Below are positions 24,409-33,354 of a stretch of 42,002 nucleotides of DNA, piece by piece. Under the pieces are notes generated by a model. That model saw only the letters and a list, made by a program, of their open reading frames with translations. It did no database searches and was not told where the DNA came from. This stretch comes from an uncultured Clostridia bacterium (lineage in GTDB: Bacteria; Bacillota; Clostridia; TANB77; CAG-508): the NCBI GenBank assembly GCA_934177725.1, contig CAKPPO010000017.1:1-42002 (forward strand), in the 5' to 3' direction. Position numbers and translations under genes: made by a program. Every line of letters begins with the position of its first letter. Position 1 is the first letter of the stretch.

Positions 24409-25098
24409 TTATAAATTAGATATGTCTTCTAATTGTTTCCAACCACCTATAAATTCTGGCAAGACTTTAAATGTCATTTCTTCTTTAGTAATTGGATGTA
24501 GTATTGTAAGCTCATATGCCCATAAGCATATCTGTTTTCCCCTTCCTCTTGTTCCATATTTTTGATCTCCGCATATACTATGCCCTGCATTTGCCATTTG
24601 CACACGTATCTGATGATGTCTTCCTGTATGTAAATTGACTTTTACTACAGATAAGTTTATTTCTTTATTATATTTAAGTACTTCATAATCTAATATTGCA
24701 AGTTTTGCATTTTTAGTTCCTTCTTTAACTACTTTACTAGTATTAGTTTTTTCATTTTTTAATAAATAATCTTCTAGAGTACCTTTATTTTTTTCAAATT
24801 TTCCATCCACAATTACTAAATATTTTTTCTTAAAGTCTTTGTTTCTTACTTGTTCACTAAGCCTTGCAGCAGCTTTTGAAGTTCTTGCAAACACCATAAC
24901 CCCACCAACTGGTCTATCTAGTCTATGTACTAACCCCAAATAAACTTCACCAGGTTTATTATATTTTTCTTTTATATATCTTTTTACCAAAGTAAGCATA
25001 TCTATATCACCTGTTTTATCTCCTTGTGAAGGAATGTTTACTGTTTTTTCTACTACAATTATATGGTTATCTTCATATATTACATTTAGTTTTTGCAT
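24409..25098 (-). CDS. RluA-family 23S rRNA/tRNA pseudouridine synthase
   Basis: The 229-residue enzyme isomerises uridine to pseudouridine in RNA. The core motif VHRLDRPVGGVMVFARTSKAA carries the catalytic Asp (split: VHRLDRPVGG then VMVFARTSKAA). Also visible are VNLHTGRHHQIRVQMA, a family landmark, and GDQKYGTRGRGK. There is no S4 domain, so it is a short RluA/TruC-like form; exact target sites cannot be told. The ATG at 25098 follows AAGGAG and lies 14 bp inside the end of the preceding methyltransferase gene, so the two are translationally coupled RNA-modification genes. Confidence 0.88.
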   Translation of the reverse strand: MQKLNVIYEDNHIIVVEKTVNIPSQGDKTGDIDMLTLVKRYIKEKYNKPGEVYLGLVHRLDRPVGGVMVFARTSKAAARLSEQVRNKDFKKKYLVIVDGKFEKNKGTLEDYLLKNEKTNTSKVVKEGTKNAKLAILDYEVLKYNKEINLSVVKVNLHTGRHHQIRVQMANAGHSICGDQKYGTRGRGKQICLWAYELTILHPITKEEMTFKVLPEFIGGWKQLEDISNL

Positions 25099-25111
25099 TT
25101 TATTACTCCTT

Positions 25112-25975
25112 TTAGTTTTCCCATCTTCCATATATTCCGCATGGAAGTATTAGTTTTGAATCTGCCATAGGAAGCCCTACTTCTCCGTTTGTTACTTTTC
25201 CACCATATGTTTTTGTTATATTTAAATTAAGTATATTTTCTAATACTGTATTTGAAATTCCTGTTGTGTATGAGTTTATTAAAAAGAATAATGGATTATC
25301 TGATAGAACTCCTTTGCAAAGTTCTACTAAATCACATATATTTTCTTCAAATTTCCAAACTTCTCCATTTGCTCCTCTTCCATATGAAGGTGGATCCATT
25401 ATTATAGCATCATATTTGTTTCCACGCCTTATTTCTCTATTTACAAATTTTACGACATCATCCACTATGTATCTTACTGGTCTTTCTTGTAGCCCTGATG
25501 ATATTACATTTTCTTTTGCCCATGATACCATTCCCTTTGAACTATCTACATGGCATACAGAAGCTCCGGCAGAAAGACATGCTACTGTTGCTCCACCTGT
25601 GTATGCAAACAAATTTAATACTTTTATTTCTCTTTTAGCACTTTTTATCTTTTCTATCATCCAATCCCAATTTGCTGCTTGTTCTGGAAATAAACCTGTA
25701 TGCTTAAAGCCCATTGGTTTTATATTAAATGTAAGATTTTTATATTTTACTTGCCAATTAGCTGGAACTTTCTTTTTATATTCCCACGCTCCACCACCTG
25801 TAGAACTTCTTTTATATATAGCATTTATATCTTTCCACTTATTTGGAAAACTTTTATCTTTCCAAATTATTTGTGGATCTGGACGAACTAAAATTATATC
25901 TTTCCATCTTTCTAGTTTTTCTCCATTTGCCATATCTATTATTTCATAATCTTTCCAATCATTTGCTACTATCAT
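25112..25975 (-). CDS. Class I SAM-dependent methyltransferase, RlmI-like
   Basis: The 287-residue protein has the Rossmann-fold SAM motifs VLNLFAYTGGATVACLSAGA near 130-150 and the catalytic-region IIMDPPSYGRG near 195. These are typical of the RlmI/YwbD-like 23S rRNA methyltransferase group (Methyltrans_SAM). The N-terminal region (LERWKDIILVRPDPQIIW) is of the short form without a PUA domain. It probably methylates RNA. It is coupled to the pseudouridine synthase gene downstream. Upstream lies the second 96-bp repeat. Confidence 0.85.
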   Translation of the reverse strand: MIVANDWKDYEIIDMANGEKLERWKDIILVRPDPQIIWKDKSFPNKWKDINAIYKRSSTGGGAWEYKKKVPANWQVKYKNLTFNIKPMGFKHTGLFPEQAANWDWMIEKIKSAKREIKVLNLFAYTGGATVACLSAGASVCHVDSSKGMVSWAKENVISSGLQERPVRYIVDDVVKFVNREIRRGNKYDAIIMDPPSYGRGANGEVWKFEENICDLVELCKGVLSDNPLFFLINSYTTGISNTVLENILNLNITKTYGGKVTNGEVGLPMADSKLILPCGIYGRWEN

Positions 25976-26055
25976 TTTTTATCTCACTCTCTTAATTTAT
26001 TCTTTTGCAATTATAACAAATTTTAATATTTTTAGCAAGATAGATAATTATACTG

Positions 26056-26151
26056 CTCCAAAAGGGACAGATTAACCAAAGGGATTTTTTAGTCGTTCGA
26101 GCTGAAAGCGAGTTACGAATAAAATATGCAGTGGCAACGTCCCCAATGGAG
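26056..26151 (+). repeat. 96-bp dispersed element with terminal inverted repeats, copy 2
   Basis: This copy is 95 of 96 identical to the one at 4956-5051 and in the same orientation on the plus strand. It ends exactly at the base before the stop codon (TGA, minus strand) of the small membrane protein gene. So, as in copy 1, a coding sequence ends 0-2 bp from the element, here at its other end. It lies between that gene and the methyltransferase gene. Confidence 0.8.
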
Positions 26152-26367
26152 TCATAAGTTTGTGATAAGTACAAAAAAACTGTTTATTAGAGCTATGTCT
26201 ATTGCAATTAGTATTAGTAATGAAGTTAATACTGAAAACGTTAGTTTATTGTTTTTTATATGTTTTGTTATATTGCTTGTCCACCTTCTTACCCAAATAT
26301 TTAGTTTACTAACTCCCATTTTTCTTCTGCATCTTACATCTAAAATGATATCTTTTGCATATTCCAT
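26152..26367 (-). CDS. Small membrane protein, 71 aa
   Basis: The product has a basic N-terminal half with VRCRRKMGVSKLNIWVRRW and one membrane segment near residues 45-68. The ATG has a strong AGGGGAGG eight bases upstream, which supports real translation. No family is recognised. Its stop codon abuts the 96-bp repeat, so the original 3' end may have been altered by the insertion. It is transcribed away from the aspS leader; the promoter region is shared in 26368-26500. Confidence 0.5.
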   Translation of the reverse strand: MEYAKDIILDVRCRRKMGVSKLNIWVRRWTSNITKHIKNNKLTFSVLTSLLILIAIDIALINSFFVLITNL

Positions 26368-26502
26368 AAAAAAATCCTCCCCTATTTTATTCTTATTAAA
26401 TATATATGTTCACTTTTTTATTTTATTCCAAAAATCGTAACAAAAATTTCTTCATTTTTTTACATATTATTTTTTATAAATAGATTTTTTTTCGTATACC
26501 TA

Positions 26503-26531
26503 TTGACTTTATTTCATATACTATGTAAAAT
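26503..26531 (+). promoter_or_regulatory. Promoter of the T-box/aspS transcript
   Basis: TTGACT at 26503-26508 and TAAAAT at 26526-26531 are separated by 17 bp, just before the T-box leader. Confidence 0.75.
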
Positions 26532-26559
26532 AAATATTATATGATAAATATATTGCGTT

Positions 26560-26762
26560 GAAAATGAAAGTTTATTTTTAAAGACTAAACAGAGAATAAA
26601 GGTGAATACGCTGAGAGCCTTTTTAGAAAAAACTAATAAACGAAACACATTGGAGCAATTTTAAACAAAGTGGGAGGTTAAATTTATATTTAATCTTCAA
26701 AGTTAGGGTGGCACCGCGGAAGTTATTTCGTCCCTGCATTTATGCAGTTGGACGATTTTTTG
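26560..26762 (+). promoter_or_regulatory. T-box leader upstream of aspS
   Basis: The T-box sequence AGGGTGGCACCGCGGA is at 26705-26720. It is followed by a terminator hairpin, CGTCC...GGACG with an inner CTGCA/TGCAG stem, and ATTTTTT at 26755. Stem I elements (AGAGAATA, CTGAGAGCC, TTGGAGC) lie upstream. Uncharged tRNA would stabilise the antiterminator and raise AspRS synthesis. I could not fix the specifier codon: no GAC or GAT occurs on the expected 3' side of Stem I; AAC at 26644-26646 is a candidate. Confidence 0.92.
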
Positions 26763-26894
26763 TGTTATAGCAGTTTTATTTTATTCGCTTTATAGTTATT
26801 CTTAATTTCTTTACTAAAAGTGTAGCATGTAAAGCTAATTTCTTATAAAACAGAAAATCGATTCAAAGTTGCATTAACAGAAAGGAGTGTTTTT

Positions 26895-28646
26895 ATGAGT
26901 ACTTACAGAACTCATACTTGCAATGAAATTAGCCTAGAAGATGTAGGCAAAAAAGTTAAAATTGCAGGATTTGTTGAAACAATTAGAGACTTAGGAGGTT
27001 TAGTTTTCTTAGACATACGTGATATGTATGGAATAACACAAGTTGTTACATCTGCAGAAGAAGCTGATGTTGACTTTGCTTCACATATTCCTATCGAATC
27101 ATCTGTATGTGTTGAAGGAATTGTACGTAAAAGAGATCCTGAAACAGTTAATGAAAAACTTAAAACTGGTCTAGTTGAAATTGCTATTGAAAAAATCGAA
27201 GTTTTAGGAAAACGTACTGCTAATTTACCTTTTGAAATTAATGGTAATGCAGATGTACGTGAAGATTTAAGACTTCAATATCGTTTCTTAGATTTAAGAA
27301 ATACTAAAGTGAAAGATAATATCCTTTTAAGAGCTAAGGTCATTCAATACTTACGTATGCAAATGATTGAGCAAGGATTTTTAGAGGTTCAAACTCCAAT
27401 TCTTACTAGTTCTTCACCAGAAGGCGCAAGAGATTACTTAGTACCAAGTAGAGTTCACCCTGGAAAATTTTACGCTTTACCACAAGCACCACAACAATTT
27501 AAACAATTATTGATGGTTGGTGGTATAGATAAATATTTTCAAATTGCTCCTTGTTTTAGAGATGAAGATGCTAGAGCAGATCGTGCTCCTGGTGAATTTT
27601 ATCAATTAGATATGGAAATGAGTTACGCTACTCAAGAAGACGTGTTTAGTGCTATTGAGCCTGTTGTTTATAACACATTTAATAAGTTTTCAAATAAAAA
27701 GGTAGCTGAATATCCATTCCCTAGAATTCCATATAAAGAAGCTATGCTTAAATATGGAACAGATAAACCGGATTTAAGAAACCCATTATTTATAGTTGAT
27801 GTTACAGAATTCTTCCAAAGATGTACATTTAAGCCTTTCCATGGATTAACAGTACGTGCCATTCGAGTTCACGGACATATGTCTAAAGGATTCCATGAAA
27901 AAATGTTAGAATTCGCTAAATCAATTGGTATGGGTGGTCTTGGTTACTTAGAAGTTGAAGAAGATTTGACTTTTAAAGGACCTATAGATAAATTTATTCC
28001 AGATGATATGAAAAAAGAATTATTAGATTTAGCTGAATTAAAGGCTGAAGATACTATCTTCTTTATTGCAGATAATAAAGCAAAAGCTGAGAATTTAGCT
28101 GGTCAAATTCGTACAGAACTTGGAAATAGATTAAACTTAATAGATGAAAGTATGTATCAATTCTGTTGGATTATAGATTTTCCAATGTATGAATTAGATG
28201 ACAACGGAAAAATTGCATTTAATCATAATCCATTCTCTATGCCACAAGGTGGAATGGAAGCATTAAATACTATGAATCCATTAGATATTGTTGCTTATCA
28301 ATATGATATTGTATGTAATGGTATTGAACTTTCTTCTGGCGCTGTAAGAAATCACGACCCAGAAATTATGGTTAAAGCATTTGAACTTGCTGGATATTCT
28401 AAAGAACACATTGAAGAGAAATTTCCTGCATTATTTAATGCATTCAAGTTTGGTGCTCCACCACATGCTGGTATTGCACCTGGTGTAGATAGAATGATAA
28501 TGCTTTTAACTGAAAGTGAAACAATTAGAGATGTTATTGCATTCCCTATGAATAGTAAAGCACAAGATTTAATGATGGGTGCTCCTGGAAATGTAACAAG
28601 AGAACAATTAAGAGAAGTTCATATTAAGTTAGATATAAAAGAATAA
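26895..28646 (+). CDS. aspS: Aspartyl-tRNA synthetase
   Basis: The class II enzyme attaches aspartate to tRNA-Asp (and to tRNA-Asn in non-discriminating forms). The 583 residues match the bacterial type with its extra GAD insertion domain (about residues 280-410). Visible are the OB-fold anticodon-binding domain (residues 1-110) and motif 2 with FRDEDARADR and EFYQLDMEM. Motif 3, GIAPGVDRMIMLL, is near residue 530. The start follows AAAGGAG. It is monocistronic, controlled by the T-box leader, and ends at a terminator shared with the convergent adhE. Whether it also charges tRNA-Asn cannot be told here. Confidence 0.96.
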   Translation: MSTYRTHTCNEISLEDVGKKVKIAGFVETIRDLGGLVFLDIRDMYGITQVVTSAEEADVDFASHIPIESSVCVEGIVRKRDPETVNEKLKTGLVEIAIEKIEVLGKRTANLPFEINGNADVREDLRLQYRFLDLRNTKVKDNILLRAKVIQYLRMQMIEQGFLEVQTPILTSSSPEGARDYLVPSRVHPGKFYALPQAPQQFKQLLMVGGIDKYFQIAPCFRDEDARADRAPGEFYQLDMEMSYATQEDVFSAIEPVVYNTFNKFSNKKVAEYPFPRIPYKEAMLKYGTDKPDLRNPLFIVDVTEFFQRCTFKPFHGLTVRAIRVHGHMSKGFHEKMLEFAKSIGMGGLGYLEVEEDLTFKGPIDKFIPDDMKKELLDLAELKAEDTIFFIADNKAKAENLAGQIRTELGNRLNLIDESMYQFCWIIDFPMYELDDNGKIAFNHNPFSMPQGGMEALNTMNPLDIVAYQYDIVCNGIELSSGAVRNHDPEIMVKAFELAGYSKEHIEEKFPALFNAFKFGAPPHAGIAPGVDRMIMLLTESETIRDVIAFPMNSKAQDLMMGAPGNVTREQLREVHIKLDIKE

Positions 28647-28651
28647 TAACA

Positions 28652-28683
28652 AAAAGCAAGGTTTCAATTGAAATCTTGCTTTT
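28652..28683. terminator. Bidirectional terminator between aspS and adhE
   Basis: AAAAGCAAGGTTTCA pairs with TGAAATCTTGCTTTT, nearly perfectly, with T-runs on both sides. It serves both converging genes. Confidence 0.9.
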
Positions 28684-28688
28684 ATATT

Positions 28689-31292
28689 TTACATATTTCC
28701 GTAATAACTATCTATTAAAATTTGTTTTAATTCTGAAACTAGTGGAAGTCTTGGGTTTGCTGTTGTACATTGATCTTCAAACGCTCTATCTGCTAATAAA
28801 TCAACTTTTGCAAGCCATTCTTCTTCGTCTACACCTTGCTCTTTAAATGAACTTGGTATACCTAAATCTGCATTTAATTTTTTAATTTCTTCTATTAAAG
28901 AATTTACACCTTCCTCATTTGTATATGCTGGGAAATTCATTCTTCTTGATAAGTCTGCATATTTTTGGTCTGCTATAAAATATTCATATTTAGGGAATGA
29001 AACAAATTTTGTTGGCTTACTTGCATTGTAACGAATTACGTATGGAAGTAAAATTGCATTTATTCTTCCATGTGCTAAATGGAACTCCCCTCCTATTTTG
29101 TGTGCTAAAGAATGGTTTATTCCTAAAAATGCATTTGTAAATGCCATACCTGCTATTGTACTTGCATTATGCATTTTTTCTCTTGCATGTTTGTCATCTC
29201 CATGGTTATATGCTTGTCTTAAGTTCTTAAATACAAGCTCTACCGCTTTTTCTGCTAAACCATCTGTATAATCAGATGCCATGTTAGAAACATATGCTTC
29301 TATTGCATGTGTTAAAACATCCATACCTGTATCTGCTGTGATTTTTTGTGGAAGACTCATTACTAAGTCTGGATCCACAATTGCTACATCTGGTGTTAAT
29401 TCATAATCTGCTAAAGGATATTTTTTATTTATTGTTTTATCTGTTATAACTGCAAATGATGTTACTTCTGAACCTGTACCTGAAGTTGTTGGTATTGCTA
29501 CCATTTTAGCTTTTTCTCCAAGTTTAGGGAATTTGTAAGTACGTTTTCTAATGTCCATAAATTTAAGTTTTAAACCCTCAACATCTGCCTCTGGGTGTTC
29601 GTAGAATAGCCACATACCTTTTGCAGCATCTATTGGGCTTCCTCCGCCAAGTGCTATAATAACATCTGGCTTAAATTCGTTCATTAGAGCTATACCTCTT
29701 TTAATCGTATCAAAAGATGGATCTGGCTCTACATCTGAGAATATTTCAGAGTGAACATATTCATTTCTTTTTCTTAAATGATATAAAATTTTATCTACAT
29801 AACCGAAATCTACCATAGATTTATCTGTTACAATAAATGCTCTTGATATATTTGGCATTTTTTCTAAGTAAGCAATTGAACCCGCTTCAAAATATATTTT
29901 ATCTGGAACTTTAAACCATTGCATATTAACCCTCCTCTTTGCAACTTTTTTCACATTAATTAAGTTTGCACTACTTACATTTGATGTTGTTGAGTTTCCT
30001 CCAAATGTACCACATCCTAATGTAAGTGATGGCATATTAGTGTTATATATATCACCAATAGCACCATGAGTAGATGGTGAATTTACAATAATTCTTCCAA
30101 CCTTTACTGTTTCAGAAAATTTTTCTATTACATCATTATCTTCTGCATGAACAACTGCAGAATGTCCTAGTCCACCAAATTCTATTAATTTTTCAGCTAA
30201 GTTTATTCCTTCGTCCTCGTTTTCTACAATGTAGTAAGCTAAAACTGGACTTAATTTTTCTTTAGAGAATGGGTATTCTATTCCAACTCCATTTTCATGA
30301 AGTACTAATACTTTAGTATCTTGTGGTACTTCTATTCCTGCACCTTTTGCAATATTGTATGGACTTTTTCCTACTATATCTGCATTTAAAGCGCATCCTT
30401 TTTCTTCTATAAACATACTACTTCTTAATCTATTGGTTTCCTCATCACTTAAGAAATAGCATCCTGCTTCTTTCATCAAATTTTCAAATTCTTCATGAAT
30501 TTCTCTATCTACTATAACAGATTGCTCAGAAGCACAAATCATACCATTATCAAATGATTTTGAAAGTACTAAATCATTTACAGATGTCTTTAATTTTGCT
30601 GATTTGTGAATATAGCATGGTACATTTCCTGGTCCAACACCTAATGCTGGCTTTCCACTTGAATAAGCTGCTTTTACCATACCTGTTCCACCAGTAGCTA
30701 AAATTAAATTTACACCTGGGTGGTGCATAAGTGTACTTGTAGCTAAAATAGATGGTTCTTCTATCCATAAAATACAATTTTCTGGTGCTCCCGCTTTTAT
30801 TGCTGCATCCCTTACTATCTCTGCAGCTTTTGAACTACATTTTTGTGCTGAAGGGTGGAACCCAAATATAATTACATTTCTTGTTTTTGCTGCAATTATT
30901 GATTTAAACATTGTTGTTGAAGTTGGGTTTGTAACTGGTGTAACACCTGCTATAATTCCAATAGGTTCTGCAATTTCTTCATAACCTTCTTCTTCATTTT
31001 CGTTAATTACTCCTACTGTTTTATCATATTTTATACTATGATAAATGTATTCTGTAGCAAACATATTCTTTGTTATTTTATCTTCGTAAATACCTCTGCC
31101 TGTCTCCTCTACTGCAAGTTTTGCAAGTTCCATATGATGTTCTAGCCCAGCCATAGCCATAGCTTTTACAATATTATTTACTTGCTCTTGATCTAATTTC
31201 ATGTATTCTTCAGAAGCTTTTTTGGCTTTTTGGACTAAATCGTCAATCATAGCATTTACTTTTGCTTGCTCTTCTTCTGTATATTCTGCCAT
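28689..31292 (-). CDS. adhE: Bifunctional acetaldehyde-CoA/alcohol dehydrogenase AdhE
   Basis: AdhE reduces acetyl-CoA to acetaldehyde and then to ethanol, reoxidising two NADH per acetyl unit in fermentation; the protein forms spirosomes. The N-terminal ALDH domain (about 1-440) has the catalytic Cys in GMICASEQS. The C-terminal iron-dependent ADH domain (about 450-867) has GGGSPIDAAKGM, TTSGTGSEVT, and the metal ligands in NHSLAHKIGGEFHLAHG. The full length is about 867 residues, as usual. I prefer the ATG at 31292, which has GGATGA seven bases upstream; an ATG at 31301 is in frame but touches its AAAGG site. It is a single gene, with a promoter and a Rex-like palindrome upstream. Confidence 0.96.
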   Translation of the reverse strand: MAEYTEEEQAKVNAMIDDLVQKAKKASEEYMKLDQEQVNNIVKAMAMAGLEHHMELAKLAVEETGRGIYEDKITKNMFATEYIYHSIKYDKTVGVINENEEEGYEEIAEPIGIIAGVTPVTNPTSTTMFKSIIAAKTRNVIIFGFHPSAQKCSSKAAEIVRDAAIKAGAPENCILWIEEPSILATSTLMHHPGVNLILATGGTGMVKAAYSSGKPALGVGPGNVPCYIHKSAKLKTSVNDLVLSKSFDNGMICASEQSVIVDREIHEEFENLMKEAGCYFLSDEETNRLRSSMFIEEKGCALNADIVGKSPYNIAKGAGIEVPQDTKVLVLHENGVGIEYPFSKEKLSPVLAYYIVENEDEGINLAEKLIEFGGLGHSAVVHAEDNDVIEKFSETVKVGRIIVNSPSTHGAIGDIYNTNMPSLTLGCGTFGGNSTTSNVSSANLINVKKVAKRRVNMQWFKVPDKIYFEAGSIAYLEKMPNISRAFIVTDKSMVDFGYVDKILYHLRKRNEYVHSEIFSDVEPDPSFDTIKRGIALMNEFKPDVIIALGGGSPIDAAKGMWLFYEHPEADVEGLKLKFMDIRKRTYKFPKLGEKAKMVAIPTTSGTGSEVTSFAVITDKTINKKYPLADYELTPDVAIVDPDLVMSLPQKITADTGMDVLTHAIEAYVSNMASDYTDGLAEKAVELVFKNLRQAYNHGDDKHAREKMHNASTIAGMAFTNAFLGINHSLAHKIGGEFHLAHGRINAILLPYVIRYNASKPTKFVSFPKYEYFIADQKYADLSRRMNFPAYTNEEGVNSLIEEIKKLNADLGIPSSFKEQGVDEEEWLAKVDLLADRAFEDQCTTANPRLPLVSELKQILIDSYYGNM

Positions 31293-31353
31293 TTTCTTCA
31301 TCCTTTCTTTTGTTTTGAGCTATTAGAAATATTTTCTCTTAACCCTTTTTTAC

Positions 31354-31403
31354 GTTAAAATTTAACTTCTTTTACATTATATAATAACATAAAAAAAAGT
31401 CAA
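31354..31403 (-). promoter_or_regulatory. adhE promoter with a Rex-like palindrome
   Basis: On the minus strand, TTGACT (31398-31403) and TATAAT (31376-31381) are spaced by 16 bp. Just downstream, near the start site, lies the palindrome GTTAAATTTTAAC (31354-31366). This resembles the Rex operator (GTTAA-N4-TTAAC), though its spacer is one base shorter. Rex senses NADH/NAD+ and commonly represses adhE in Clostridia. The match is suggestive, not exact. Confidence 0.6.
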
Positions 31404-31440
31404 CAATTTTTTGCCGACCTTTTCTCTTATTTTTCGCTCT

Positions 31441-32583
31441 CTATACTTTTCTCATCCTATTAATTATTTGTTTTAAATTATCTACTAAATAATCAACTTC
31501 CTCTTTAGTGTTATATTTTCCCATTGAAATTCTTAAAGAATTTTTAGCTAATTCTTGTTCTACTCCTATTGCAAGTAATACATGTGATGGATTAAGTGAC
31601 CCAGATGTGCATGCACTTCCACTTGAAGCACAAATTCCTTGCATGTCCAAGTTTAAAAGTATTCCTTCTCCATCTGCATTTTCAAATGAAATATTGCTGT
31701 TTCCTGGTAATCTATTTTCTATATTTCCATTTATTTTTATATTATCTATTTCTTCTTTTACTCTTTTTTCGTAATAATCTCTTAATTCCTTTATTTTTGA
31801 ATTATGTTCTTCCATTGAATAATATGCTAATTCTAATGCTTTTCCCATTCCAACAATTGCTGACACATTTTCTGTTCCTGCTCTTTTGTTTCTTTCTTGA
31901 TGCCCTCCGTCTATATACTTTTTAAAGTGCACTCCTGACTTTACATATAAAGCACCTATCCCCTTTGGTCCATAAAACTTGTGTCCAGATAAAGATAAAC
32001 TATCTATATTTAATTCTTGTACGTCAATTTTTATATTTCCTACTGCTTGTACAGCATCTGTATGAAAATAAATTCCATTTTCTTTTGCTATTTTTCCTAT
32101 TTCTTTTATTGGCTCTATTGTTCCTATTTCGTTGTTTGCAAACATTACTGAGATTAATATAGTAGTTGGTCTTATTTCACTTTTTAATTCTTCTAAATCT
32201 ATAGTTCCATTTTTATCTACTGAAATGTAGCTTACTTCAAATCCTTCCTTTTCTAGTTCTTTGCAAGTTTCTAAAACAGCAGGATGCTCTATTTTTGATG
32301 TTATTATATGATTTCCTTTTTCTTTATAACTATGTGCAATTCCTTTTATTGCTGTATTGTCGCTTTCACTACCGCCTGCTGTAAAATAAATTTCTGTTGG
32401 CTTACAATTTAATAATTTTGCAATTTTTTCTCTTGCTTCTTCTACTGCTTTTCTTGACTCTCTACCTAAGCTATATACAGAAGATGCATTTCCATAGTTT
32501 TCTTTTAAATATGGCATCATCTCTTTTAAAACTTCTTCGTCTAGTTTAGTTGTTGCTGCATTATCAAAATATATATTTTTCAT
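31441..32583 (-). CDS. nifS: Cysteine desulfurase, NifS/IscS type
   Basis: This PLP enzyme takes sulfur from cysteine for Fe-S cluster, thiamine and tRNA thiolation pathways. The 380-residue product starts with YFDNAATTKLDEEVL and shows TAGGSESDNTAIKG near 70. The PLP lysine lies in SLSGHKFYGPKGIGALY near 200. The active-site cysteine is in CASSGSACTSGS near 325, giving the group I (IscS/NifS) loop. No iscU-like or thiI-like scaffold gene is adjacent, as the neighbours are mntP and adhE, so the partner pathway is not clear. It would supply sulfur for the several Fe-S proteins here (RimO) and elsewhere. Confidence 0.93.
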   Translation of the reverse strand: MKNIYFDNAATTKLDEEVLKEMMPYLKENYGNASSVYSLGRESRKAVEEAREKIAKLLNCKPTEIYFTAGGSESDNTAIKGIAHSYKEKGNHIITSKIEHPAVLETCKELEKEGFEVSYISVDKNGTIDLEELKSEIRPTTILISVMFANNEIGTIEPIKEIGKIAKENGIYFHTDAVQAVGNIKIDVQELNIDSLSLSGHKFYGPKGIGALYVKSGVHFKKYIDGGHQERNKRAGTENVSAIVGMGKALELAYYSMEEHNSKIKELRDYYEKRVKEEIDNIKINGNIENRLPGNSNISFENADGEGILLNLDMQGICASSGSACTSGSLNPSHVLLAIGVEQELAKNSLRISMGKYNTKEEVDYLVDNLKQIINRMRKV

Positions 32584-32632
32584 CTTTTATCCCTTCTTTT
32601 AAAGCTGTTTTTTGCTCCGTCCCCAAAAATAG

Positions 32633-33199
32633 TTAAAAATTTATTACTCCTAAATGTTCTAATAATATCTTTAATCCTAATAATATTAAAATTATTCCTC
32701 CTGCAAGTTCTGCTTTACTCTCGTATTTGTCACCAAATCTGTTTCCTATTTTTGTTCCTAGAACTGCTAATGCAAATGTTATTATTCCTATTAAACTAAT
32801 TGCTAATATTATATTTACTTTGAAGAAAGCAAATGTTATTCCTACTGCTAGTGCATCTATACTTGTTGCTACCGCTAAAACAAACATTGCTTTTACACTT
32901 ATATCATCATTTTCATCTTCTGTATCTTTGCTAAATGATTCTTTTATCATATTTGCTCCAATAGCTGAAAGCAAAATAAATGCAAGCCAATGGTCTATGT
33001 TTTTTACAACTTGTTCAAATGTGCTCCCTAACATATAACCTATTAAAGGCATTATTGCTTGAAACGCACCAAACCATAATCCTATTATTATAGCTTTTTT
33101 CCAATCCATTTTTTTCATTGAAATACCTTTACAGATTGATACTGCAAATGCATCCATTGCTAATCCTATGCTTAATATTATTAATTCTGCTATTCCCAT
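32633..33199 (-). CDS. mntP: Manganese efflux pump MntP
   Basis: MntP exports Mn2+ across the cytoplasmic membrane. The 188-residue protein has six membrane segments. The two repeats carry the membrane Asp motifs GLAMDAFAVSICKG near residue 12-25 and ATSIDALAVGITFAF near 110-125, both needed for transport in the family. The loop between is acidic (SKDTEDENDD). No yybP-ykoY Mn riboswitch is visible upstream, although mntP genes often have one. The gap to the cysteine desulfurase gene (32584-32632) contains CGTCCCC, a possible trace of the 96-bp repeat but too short to claim. Confidence 0.92.
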   Translation of the reverse strand: MGIAELIILSIGLAMDAFAVSICKGISMKKMDWKKAIIIGLWFGAFQAIMPLIGYMLGSTFEQVVKNIDHWLAFILLSAIGANMIKESFSKDTEDENDDISVKAMFVLAVATSIDALAVGITFAFFKVNIILAISLIGIITFALAVLGTKIGNRFGDKYESKAELAGGIILILLGLKILLEHLGVINF

Positions 33200-33249
33200 T
33201 TTTTCTACCTCTTATATAATGTATATTTTTTAGGTTCTATAATATCACA

Positions 33250-33284
33250 AAAAAAGGTAATTAACAATGCTAATTACCTTTTTT
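33250..33284 (-). terminator. Terminator between the tag remnant and mntP
   Basis: A perfect 14-bp inverted repeat (AAAAAAGGTAATTA with its complement) with T-runs on both strands separates the broken tag gene from mntP. Confidence 0.9.
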
Positions 33285-33354
33285 ATATAGTAGGAATGTT
33301 TTCCTTGTAGGAGAACGTTCTGTACTAGATAAATATGGCGAGCCTTAGATTTTC

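Noticed and set aside
25992..26174. A 60-codon minus-strand frame across the second 96-bp repeat
   Set aside because: Half of it is repeat sequence, there is no ribosome binding site, and it overlaps the better-supported 71-aa gene; it is a chance frame.
32600..32620. CTCCGTCCCCAA resembles one end of the 96-bp repeat
   Set aside because: Only about nine bases match in a row and no second end is nearby; chance similarity cannot be excluded.
32584..33300. A yybP-ykoY manganese riboswitch near mntP
   Set aside because: The region upstream of mntP contains only AT-rich sequence and a terminator; no conserved riboswitch core is visible.
33296..33330. GAACGTTCT-like sequence near the tag 3' end as a LexA/SOS box
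   Set aside because: The half-sites are not spaced as in the Gram-positive LexA consensus, and it lies downstream of the gene.
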